Part shown: positions 1-6,194 of the stretch, one piece after another
How the letters are laid out: each line of letters opens with the position of its first letter
Numbering within the stretch: the stretch's first letter is position 1
Source: Treponema sp.
Lineage (GTDB): Bacteria; Spirochaetota; Spirochaetia; Treponematales; Breznakiellaceae
DNA length: 10,000 nt
Assembly: GCA_020216655.1 (NCBI GenBank)
Contig: JAIWNU010000002.1
Span: 1 to 10,000, forward strand
Direction: 5' to 3'
Position numbers and translations under genes: made by a program
Notes under the pieces: generated by a model
What the model saw: only the letters and a program-made list of their open reading frames with translations
Database searches by the model: none
What the model was told of the DNA's origin: nothing

Positions 1-1268
1 TGAAAAAGACGTTAATGGTAGTCGCTGCTCTGCTGACTGCCGCAGCAGTATTTGCAAGCGGAACCAGCGAAGGCCAGGCTCAGGCTGCAAAGGGCGGCAA
101 GCTCACCCTGATGCAGAATAAGCCCGAAATCGATGCCCAGCTTAAAGCATACGCAAAACTCTGGGGCGACAAAAACGGCGTAACCGTTACTATCAAATCC
201 ATCGGCGGTACCTCCGGCGGTATGGGTCCCCAACTCAAGGCTGACTATGCTGCCGGCGATATGCCCGACATCTTCGCCTTTGACGGACTTGAGTCCTACA
301 AGGAATGGGAAGGCTCGATTCTGGACCTTTCCAATGAACCCTGGGTATCCAAGACTTCCGTAGCCTTTAAATACAACGGTAAAGTCTATGGCTTCCCCGT
401 CGCAGTAGAAGGCTGGGGTATGGCCTACAATGCGGACATGCTGGCTAAGGCTGGTATCGATCCCAAAACCCTGGTTAACCTGGATGGTTACCGGAAAGCC
501 TTTGCCAAGCTCGATTCCATGAAAAAAGAACTGGGAATTAACTCCGTTGTTTCCATGGCTGCCGCAGTTGAAATGGGCTGGGTCACTGCTCACCACAACT
601 TTAACAGCCTCCTTTCCAACGGACTCCCCTATGGTGATCTCTCTGTAGTCAATGCTCTCCTTAAGGGCGATGTTGATATGCAGCGGCTCAAGGAATACGC
701 CGACTGGGTAGAACTCCTCTTTAAGTATGCCGACAAAACGGTCCTCCTCACCGGAAACTACGATGCTCAGGTTGGCGCCTTTGCTACCGGTAAGGCTGCG
801 TTCCTCCATCAGGGCAACTGGACCGATCCCAACATGAAGTCCGCCAATGCAACCTTCAAAATGGCTTTTGCTCCCCATGGTTCTATGGAAAAAGCTACCG
901 ATGGTATCTTCGTTGCTGCTCCTTCCTTCTATGCAATCAACAAGGACTCCAAGAATCTGGCTATGGCCAAGAAATTCCTCATCGACCTAGTAAATACTCC
1001 CGAAGGCCAGAACTACATGGTTAAAGAAGCGGGCATGATCCCCGCCTTCTCCGGCATCAACCTGAATCCCGATGGACAGCTTTCCAAGTCCGTACAGCAG
1101 TGGTCCGCCGCTGGCAAGGTTTATTCCTGGAACCAGTACTACTTCTCCGGCGATTTCCGGGATAAGGTGCTGACCCCGATCTACAACCAGTTTGCCGCTG
1201 GCCAGATCACCAAACAGCAGTTCATTGACCTTATGGCCAAGGCGTTCAAGGATAACGCAAAAAAATAA
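1..1268 (+). CDS. Sugar ABC transporter periplasmic solute-binding protein (family 1, CUT1 type), 5' end cut by one base
   Basis: Periplasmic receptor that captures the transported sugar and delivers it to the two permeases downstream. The window opens on TG AAA AAG, so the start codon very probably begins one base upstream, giving MKKTL and a 422-residue protein. An internal ATG at 15 would destroy the basic n-region of the signal peptide. Residues 1-19 form a classic Sec signal (KK, then a hydrophobic core, then VFA) with likely signal peptidase I cleavage before SGTSEG. There is no lipobox cysteine, so the protein should be soluble in a periplasm rather than lipid-anchored. Family hallmarks are YGFPV near residues 130-133 with an aromatic WGMAYN segment following, and GKAAFLHQGNW at about 264-274, typical of carbohydrate-binding family 1 proteins. 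Codon choice is strongly biased to C-ending codons (GGC, ATC, TCC, AAC), unlike the permeases, suggesting high expression. The ligand cannot be read from sequence; sucrose is inferred from the amylosucrase-type gene in the operon. Confidence 0.93.
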   Translation, partial: KKTLMVVAALLTAAAVFASGTSEGQAQAAKGGKLTLMQNKPEIDAQLKAYAKLWGDKNGVTVTIKSIGGTSGGMGPQLKADYAAGDMPDIFAFDGLESYKEWEGSILDLSNEPWVSKTSVAFKYNGKVYGFPVAVEGWGMAYNADMLAKAGIDPKTLVNLDGYRKAFAKLDSMKKELGINSVVSMAAAVEMGWVTAHHNFNSLLSNGLPYGDLSVVNALLKGDVDMQRLKEYADWVELLFKYADKTVLLTGNYDAQVGAFATGKAAFLHQGNWTDPNMKSANATFKMAFAPHGSMEKATDGIFVAAPSFYAINKDSKNLAMAKKFLIDLVNTPEGQNYMVKEAGMIPAFSGINLNPDGQLSKSVQQWSAAGKVYSWNQYYFSGDFRDKVLTPIYNQFAAGQITKQQFIDLMAKAFKDNAKK

Positions 1269-1332
1269 ATCCTTATGGACAGGCCTCGGCTCAGGCAAAT
1301 AGATCATAGAGCCGCGGGTTGAGGCATGATCC

Positions 1333-1364
1333 GGATGGCTACAGGGATGCTCCTGTAGCCATTC
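1333..1364 (+). terminator. Stem-loop with weak U-rich tail between binding-protein and permease genes (partial terminator or mRNA 3'-end stabiliser)
   Basis: ATGGCTACAGG at 1335-1345 pairs perfectly with CCTGTAGCCAT at 1352-1362 (11 pairs) around a six-base loop. A G-U and a G-C pair can extend the stem to 1333/1364. The 3' side runs into TTATTTATTTG, which is U-rich but interrupted. It lies 64 bases after the binding-protein stop and 29 bases before the first permease start. In known binding-protein operons such as malE-malF, an intergenic hairpin stabilises the upstream message or partly terminates transcription, so the binding protein exceeds the permeases. The same role is inferred here. 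The permeases have no room for their own promoter after the hairpin, so read-through is expected. Confidence 0.72.
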
Positions 1365-1383
1365 TTATTTATTTGTCTAGTCT

Positions 1384-1389
1384 GGGGGA
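1384..1389 (+). promoter_or_regulatory. Ribosome binding site deciding the start of the first permease
   Basis: GGGGGA lies four bases before ATG 1394. The same frame is open upstream to a TTG at 1319, but that extension would add 25 non-hydrophobic-leader residues encoded across the stem-loop and has no good Shine-Dalgarno. ATG 1394 gives the usual short basic N-terminus of MalF-type permeases and is therefore preferred. Confidence 0.65.
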
Positions 1390-1393
1390 CAAG

Positions 1394-2314
1394 ATGACGA
1401 AAAAAAGCGAAGCAAACCTGGTATTCTGGCTCTTTCTTGCGCCTGTCCTGTTTGCCTTTCTTATGGTAATGGTTATTCCCTTTTTTATGGGGTCCTTTTA
1501 CGCCTTTACCAACTGGTCAAGTTCTGCAAAACTTGACGGCGGATTCCGTATCGTGGGTTTTGAGAATTTTATAAAAAGTTTTCAGGATCCGTCTTTTCTA
1601 TATGCCTTTGGCATAACCTTTGTATATACCATTTTGAACATGCTGTTCATCAATTTGATTGCTTTCTCTTTGGCCCTGCTTGTCACGAGTGAGCTGCGCT
1701 TTAAACACCTGTACCGGGTTGGCTTTTTTGTACCGAATCTTATCGGCGGTCTCATTCTTGGTTATATCTGGCAGTTTATATTTAATAATGCGATTCCTTC
1801 GCTGGGGTCTCTGATTCCTTCGCTCAAATTTCTTGCGGATCCCAATAATCTCATGCTCGGAAAAAATACATCTGCCCTCATTGCCATGGTTATTGTGGGT
1901 ACCTGGCAATACGCAGGGTACATTATGATGATATATATCGCGGCTATCGAAAACGTACCCCAGGAACTGCACGAGGCTGCAAAGATTGATGGTGCCACGC
2001 CATGGATTAGGCTCAAGGCGATCACCATTCCTATGGCGGCCCAGGCCTTCACGGTGACCATGTTCCTCACTTTGGTTAACTCTTTTAAACAATTTGATGT
2101 GAATGTTTCGCTTACCTCTGGCGGCCCTTCTACCATGTTGTTCGGGAAACCTATCCTGGGTACTGAACTTATCGCCCTTAATATTTACAATACGGCCTTT
2201 ATTTCTAACAACCTCGCCCAGGGCCAGGCCCGGGCCGTGGTGTTCTTCCTGGTGCTGGCAATCATTTCGGTTATCCAGGTGTATGTGAATAAAAAGAAGG
2301 AAATTGAATTATGA
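1394..2314 (+). CDS. Sugar ABC transporter permease, MalF/UgpA type
   Basis: Integral inner-membrane subunit of a CUT1 carbohydrate importer, 306 residues. It begins MTKKSEANL and then enters a first membrane helix at about residues 9-32 (FWLFLAPVLF). Further hydrophobic segments lie near 70-97, 108-130, 160-182, 217-230 and 281-298. The cytoplasmic EAA loop, which docks onto the transport ATPase, is clear at residues 191-213: ELHEAAKIDGA, then IRLKAITIP. The SLTSGGP motif at about 239-245 is also typical of MalF-like subunits. The gene follows the binding-protein gene and its stem-loop, and its TGA stop overlaps the ATG of the second permease, so the two should be translationally coupled and form a heterodimer. 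Length and helix layout match the small six-helix members of the family, without the large periplasmic loop of E. coli MalF. The substrate is not determined by sequence. Confidence 0.93.
   Translation: MTKKSEANLVFWLFLAPVLFAFLMVMVIPFFMGSFYAFTNWSSSAKLDGGFRIVGFENFIKSFQDPSFLYAFGITFVYTILNMLFINLIAFSLALLVTSELRFKHLYRVGFFVPNLIGGLILGYIWQFIFNNAIPSLGSLIPSLKFLADPNNLMLGKNTSALIAMVIVGTWQYAGYIMMIYIAAIENVPQELHEAAKIDGATPWIRLKAITIPMAAQAFTVTMFLTLVNSFKQFDVNVSLTSGGPSTMLFGKPILGTELIALNIYNTAFISNNLAQGQARAVVFFLVLAIISVIQVYVNKKKEIEL
2296..2314 (+). promoter_or_regulatory. Shine-Dalgarno and ATGA stop/start overlap coupling the two permeases
   Basis: GAAGGAA at 2296-2302 sits eight bases ahead of ATG 2311. That ATG shares ATGA with the TGA stop of the first permease. 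This layout favours reinitiation by the same ribosome and so an equal supply of two subunits that form a one-to-one pore. Confidence 0.8.
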
Positions 2315-3168
2315 ACAACCGAAAAATTGGAATATTTATTGCCGAACTGGTAACGGCGGTTGCCTTTATACTATTCATGTTTCCCTTTTATCTCGTAGTT
2401 ATCAACTCGGCCAAGACCGCCTTTGAGGTAACCCAGTATCCCCTTGCATGGCCGAGCCGCTGGGGGAATCTTATCGACAATATCGTAAAAATATGGACCA
2501 GCGAAGCAGTGCGCTACCCAAGTTCTCTGGTGGCTTCTGCAATTGTTACTGCCCTGTCGTTAGTGCTCATTAATCTGCTTTCTGCCCAGGCTGGCTGGGT
2601 CCTGGTTCGTACCAAAAATATCGTCAGTAACATTATCTTTTTTATCTTTGTGGCAGCCATGGTTATTCCCTTCCAGATTGTTATGTTCCCGCTTTTAAGC
2701 TGGTTCAGAATGACAACGGTGGCGACGGGTATTCCGCTTTTGCGGACCTATCAGGGCATTGTGCTTGCCTATATTGGGTTCGGGGCGTCCCTTTCTATCT
2801 TTATGTTCCATGGGTTTATTAAAAGTATTCCATTGGAACTCGAAGAAGCGGCAACCATTGACGGGTGCCACCGGGCTCAGATTTTTTATGAAATTATTTT
2901 CCCGATTTTAACCCCCATTCAGGCAACTGTGCTGGTGCTTAATGGTATCTGGATCTGGAACGACTACCTGTTGCCCCTTTTGGTTCTTGGCAAAGGGAAC
3001 GCTATTATGACCCTGCCTTTGGCGGTCTCCAACTTCGCGGGCGCCTTTGTAAAACAATGGGATCTGATACTTACTGCAATATTGCTTGCCATGATTCCGG
3101 TCATTGTTTTCTTCCTTTTTGCCCAGAAGTACATAGTCAAAGGAATGGTTGCGGGTTCTATAAAATAG
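2311..3168 (+). CDS. Sugar ABC transporter permease, MalG/UgpE type
   Basis: Second membrane subunit of the importer, 285 residues, pairing with the upstream permease. The N-terminus MNNRKIG is followed by a membrane helix at about residues 8-31. Other helices lie near 73-95, 104-131, 147-168, 201-222 and 250-271. The EAA loop for ATPase contact is at residues 176-198 (ELEEAATIDGC, then IIFP). WNDYLLPLL at about 216-224 and the C-terminal AQKYIVKGMVAGSIK are hallmark MalG-like segments. The C-terminus ends directly after AGSIK, the usual end point of the family, so the gene looks intact. It is followed 19 bases later by the amylosucrase-type gene. No ATP-binding subunit gene follows, so the complex must borrow an MsmK/UgpC-type ATPase encoded elsewhere. 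That borrowing is inferred from known behaviour of CUT1 systems. Confidence 0.93.
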   Translation: MNNRKIGIFIAELVTAVAFILFMFPFYLVVINSAKTAFEVTQYPLAWPSRWGNLIDNIVKIWTSEAVRYPSSLVASAIVTALSLVLINLLSAQAGWVLVRTKNIVSNIIFFIFVAAMVIPFQIVMFPLLSWFRMTTVATGIPLLRTYQGIVLAYIGFGASLSIFMFHGFIKSIPLELEEAATIDGCHRAQIFYEIIFPILTPIQATVLVLNGIWIWNDYLLPLLVLGKGNAIMTLPLAVSNFAGAFVKQWDLILTAILLAMIPVIVFFLFAQKYIVKGMVAGSIK

Positions 3169-3187
3169 CGGAGACAGGAAGTTTAAA

Positions 3188-5113
3188 ATGGAAAAATTAT
3201 GGAAGGCCCTCTTTCTCCAGTGCCAGGAGCGGTGGGCCAGCCGTGGTTTAACAAGCCAGGCTGGCTGGACTGAATTTAACGAACGGCTGGAAAAGGAATT
3301 TCAACGTTTTGCTGAACTATTGTGGCGCCTCTATGGGTCCCGGCCAGATTTTGCCTATCAAGTAGAGACCATTATTGCAAATCTGTTCTCCGCCTATCAA
3401 AGCAGGAGCGACTATCTTAAAGAAAGGGACCGCCAATTTCCCCCAGAATCGGGCTGGTTCCTTTCACAGGAACAGGTCGGAGCGGTGGCCTATGTGGACC
3501 GCTTTGCGGGCACCTTTGCTGGACTTCGGAAACGGCTCTCCTACTTGAAGGAACTGGGCGTTACCTACCTGCACCTTATGCCTTTTTTTCGGGCTCCCCA
3601 GCCTGAGAATGACGGGGGCTATGCAGTATCGAGTTACCGGGAGACCGATCCGAAGCTTGGTACCATGGAAGAGCTGTCCAAACTTGCCCGGGACTTTTCC
3701 GAACAGGGGATTGCCCTGGTTGCAGACTTTATCTTTAACCACACCTCGGACGAACACGAATGGGCTCAGAGGGCTAAAGCGGGGGATAAAAAATATCAGG
3801 ACTTTTACTGGCTTTTTTCTGACTATGGCGAAGCCCAAAAATACCAGGCATATCTCCGGGACATTTTCCCCGAAGTCCGCCGTGGGTCCTTTACCTTTAA
3901 CGAAGAGCTTCAGAAATGGGTGTGGACTACCTTTCATTCCTACCAGTGGGACCTTAATTACAGAAACCCTGAGGTTTTTAACGCCATGGTTCAGGAGATG
4001 CTCTTTCTCGCAAATGCGGGTATCTCCATCTTGAGGCTCGACGCCGTTGCCTTTACCTGGAAAAAGGAAGGCACCAATTGTGAAAACCTCGATGAGGCTC
4101 ATGTGCTTATAAAGGCCTTTCAGGCGGCGAGCCGGCTTGCAGCACCTTCGCTTTTGTTTAAATCGGAAGCAATTGTACATCCCGATGATATAGAAAAATA
4201 TATTGATTTACGGGAGTGCCAGATATCCTACAACCCGCTTCTTATGGCAGAACTGTGGGAAGCCTCGGCTACCAAAGAGGTCCGTCTCTTATCCCATTCG
4301 CTCAGGAAGCGGCACCATCTGCCCCAGGGCTGCACCTGGGTCAACTATGTACGCTGCCATGATGACATTGGCTGGACCTTTGCCGACGAAGACGCGGCGG
4401 AATTGGGTATTAAAGGCAAGGATCACCGAGATTTCTTAAATGCCTTTTATATGGGCGAATTTCCCGGTTCCTTTAGCAGGGGGGTGAGCTTTCAATATAA
4501 TCCCAGCACCGGAGACCGCCGGATCTGCGGTACCGCCGCATCTCTTGCGGGCATAGAACAGGCGCTGGATGAAGGGACCGGTAAAGACCTGGACCGGGCC
4601 ATACGGAGACTGGTGTTGCTCTACGGCATTGCCTTTGCCGCAGGGGGCATACCGCTCATCTATCTCGGCGACGAGGTTGCTGCGCTGAACCGCTACGAGT
4701 ATGCGGAGGATCCCGCACAGGCAAAGGACAGCCGCTGGGTCCATCGGCCCCTGTGGTCGGATGAGGCTTTCAAAAAACGCCATGATCTTTCAACCGTAGA
4801 AGGCCGGGTCTTTACGGCCATGCAGCGGCTTGCTTCCCAGCGGAAGGCCTATCCCGTGTTTGGCATCCAGGGCATTTCGGTGGCCGATTCGGGTCATCCT
4901 TCGGTACTGGTGTTTCATAAACAGGCCCCGGGACAGCTTCTTACGGTTATCGGTAACTTTGCTGAAGAGCCGGTAATACTGAGTTCAGAACGGGTGAATA
5001 GCCTGCTTGGGGCTCGAAATGGCCAGGATCTTTTGTCAGAACGGCTTATCTTAGCCCAGGAAGCACTTGAACTTAAGGCCTGTGAACTGCTATGGATACT
5101 GAATCATGAATAA
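3188..5113 (+). CDS. Amylosucrase-type GH13 glucansucrase (amylosucrase or sucrose hydrolase)
   Basis: Cytoplasmic enzyme expected to cleave sucrose, releasing fructose and adding glucose to an alpha-1,4-glucan (amylosucrase, EC 2.4.1.4) or to water. It has 641 residues and no signal peptide; AGGAAG at 3176-3181 is its ribosome site. It has the amylosucrase layout: a helical N-terminal domain (1-90, with YGSRPDFAYQVE), a TIM barrel with inserts (about 95-550), and a C-terminal beta domain. Compared from memory with Neisseria polysaccharea amylosucrase, the nucleophile is D285 (ILRLDAVAF), the acid/base E327 (FKSEAIVH) and the third acid D392 with H391 (CHDDIGWTFADEDAA). Subsite -1 residues D142 (NDGGYAVSSY), H185 (FIFNHTS), F249 and R516 (DSRWVHRP) are also present. 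About eight extra residues lie near 455-470. The hydrolase and trehalulose- or isomaltulose-forming relatives share these motifs, so product specificity is open. Position after the permeases suggests intact import of the substrate. All catalytic residues are present and no damage is seen. Confidence 0.92.
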   Translation: MEKLWKALFLQCQERWASRGLTSQAGWTEFNERLEKEFQRFAELLWRLYGSRPDFAYQVETIIANLFSAYQSRSDYLKERDRQFPPESGWFLSQEQVGAVAYVDRFAGTFAGLRKRLSYLKELGVTYLHLMPFFRAPQPENDGGYAVSSYRETDPKLGTMEELSKLARDFSEQGIALVADFIFNHTSDEHEWAQRAKAGDKKYQDFYWLFSDYGEAQKYQAYLRDIFPEVRRGSFTFNEELQKWVWTTFHSYQWDLNYRNPEVFNAMVQEMLFLANAGISILRLDAVAFTWKKEGTNCENLDEAHVLIKAFQAASRLAAPSLLFKSEAIVHPDDIEKYIDLRECQISYNPLLMAELWEASATKEVRLLSHSLRKRHHLPQGCTWVNYVRCHDDIGWTFADEDAAELGIKGKDHRDFLNAFYMGEFPGSFSRGVSFQYNPSTGDRRICGTAASLAGIEQALDEGTGKDLDRAIRRLVLLYGIAFAAGGIPLIYLGDEVAALNRYEYAEDPAQAKDSRWVHRPLWSDEAFKKRHDLSTVEGRVFTAMQRLASQRKAYPVFGIQGISVADSGHPSVLVFHKQAPGQLLTVIGNFAEEPVILSSERVNSLLGARNGQDLLSERLILAQEALELKACELLWILNHE

Positions 5114-6164
5114 ACAATCCAGGCGCATTACCATAAAGGATATTGCCGAAAAGGCGCAGGTGTCCAAAGCTACCGTATCCTTTGCATTCAATGCGCCTTG
5201 GAAAATTTCTGAAGAAACCCGGGCCCGGGTCATGCAGGTCGCGGAAGAGCTGGACTTTATTCCAGATCCTCTGGCAAGAACGCTGGCCACAAAACGGGTT
5301 GGCTCTATTGGGCTGCTTCTTCCGGATCCTATTCAGGAAGCCTTTAAGAACCCCTATATGTTCGAAGTACTCCAGGGTATCGGTACGGTCTGTCATGGAG
5401 AGGATCTCTCCCTCACCATATTGCCCCCCGTTAAGGGGCTCCTTTCCCATACGGTCCGTACCGCCTTGGTAGACGGCATAATCACTATCGGGATTGAGCC
5501 GGATAACGAAATACTATCGCTTATCAGAAAGCGGCAAATACCCTTTGTAACTGTGGACGGCGCAGGGCTTGTTGGTTCGGTGAATGTGGGTATCGATGAT
5601 GAGGCTGCTGCTTTCGAGCTTATGTCCTATGTCCTAGAAATGGGACACCGGGATATCAGCATTATCAGTCTTAAAAACCTGCACCAGGTCTTAATTGATT
5701 CCCCCGACGGCATACGTTCCCGAATTATCGAGCTCCGGCTGCAGGGGGTGTACCGTGCCCTTTCAGAACGGGGAATCTCGAAACAATCGGGACAAATACG
5801 GGTGTATCCCGTGGATGCAAGCGTGGAATCCACCGTTGAAGTGGTGACTCCTCTTTTGTCCGAAGCAAATCGTCCCACGGCTATTGTATGCTTAAGCGAT
5901 GTGGCAGCCCTTGGAGTCTATCAGGTCTGCCACGATCTTAATCTTTCTATTCCAAAGGATATATCCGTCGCTGGTTTTGACGGCATATTCTTCGGAAAGC
6001 TCCTTGAACCAGCCCTGACAACCTTGAGCCAGCCCGGCTATGAAAAAGGGCAGGCTGCCGCGTCTCTAGTTGTTAACCTTATGCGGGGGCTCCCTGGACA
6101 AGACCTGGTCTTACCGGTAGAACTCCAAATAGGTGCCTCGGTAGCCCCTGTATCGCTTGATTAA
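5106..6164 (+). CDS. LacI-family transcriptional regulator, likely regulator of the sugar operon
   Basis: DNA-binding regulator of 352 residues. The N-terminal helix-turn-helix is at residues 8-29 (TIKDIAEKAQVSKATVSFAF), followed by the third helix (SEETRARVMQVAEEL) and a hinge helix near 53-64 (PDPLARTLATKR). A periplasmic-binding-protein-like effector domain begins at SIGLLLPDP (67) and runs to the end. Late signatures VCLSDVAALGVYQ (261-273) and ISVAGFDGIFFGKLLEPALTTLSQP (286-310) are typical of the family. Where most members have VSR in the recognition helix this one has VSF (F26). The start overlaps the amylosucrase gene by eight bases with only a weak GGA ribosome site at 5094, suggesting coupling and low output. 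Being the last gene of the operon it presumably autoregulates by repressing the promoter upstream of the binding-protein gene, outside this window. The effector is unknown; sucrose, fructose or a glucan fragment are candidates. Confidence 0.9.
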   Translation: MNKQSRRITIKDIAEKAQVSKATVSFAFNAPWKISEETRARVMQVAEELDFIPDPLARTLATKRVGSIGLLLPDPIQEAFKNPYMFEVLQGIGTVCHGEDLSLTILPPVKGLLSHTVRTALVDGIITIGIEPDNEILSLIRKRQIPFVTVDGAGLVGSVNVGIDDEAAAFELMSYVLEMGHRDISIISLKNLHQVLIDSPDGIRSRIIELRLQGVYRALSERGISKQSGQIRVYPVDASVESTVEVVTPLLSEANRPTAIVCLSDVAALGVYQVCHDLNLSIPKDISVAGFDGIFFGKLLEPALTTLSQPGYEKGQAAASLVVNLMRGLPGQDLVLPVELQIGASVAPVSLD

Positions 6165-6194
6165 AGCTCCCATGTTGCCGATATCTGTAGTGAA

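Noticed and set aside
12..878. 288-codon open frame on the reverse strand opposite the binding-protein gene
   Set aside because: It is a mirror of the strong third-position codon bias of a clearly recognisable gene; its translation has no recognisable domain.
1288..1316. CGGCTC / GAGCCG inverted repeat after the binding-protein stop
   Set aside because: Only six pairs around a long loop and no U tract; too weak alone to call a terminator or an operator.
1319..1393. 25-residue N-terminal extension of the first permease from TTG 1319
   Set aside because: The extension crosses the stem-loop and lacks a ribosome site; ATG 1394 has GGGGGA and a normal permease N-terminus.
3464..4180. 238-codon reverse-strand open frame inside the amylosucrase-type gene
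   Set aside because: It lies wholly over the catalytic barrel of a well-conserved enzyme; the translation is basic and low in family resemblance.
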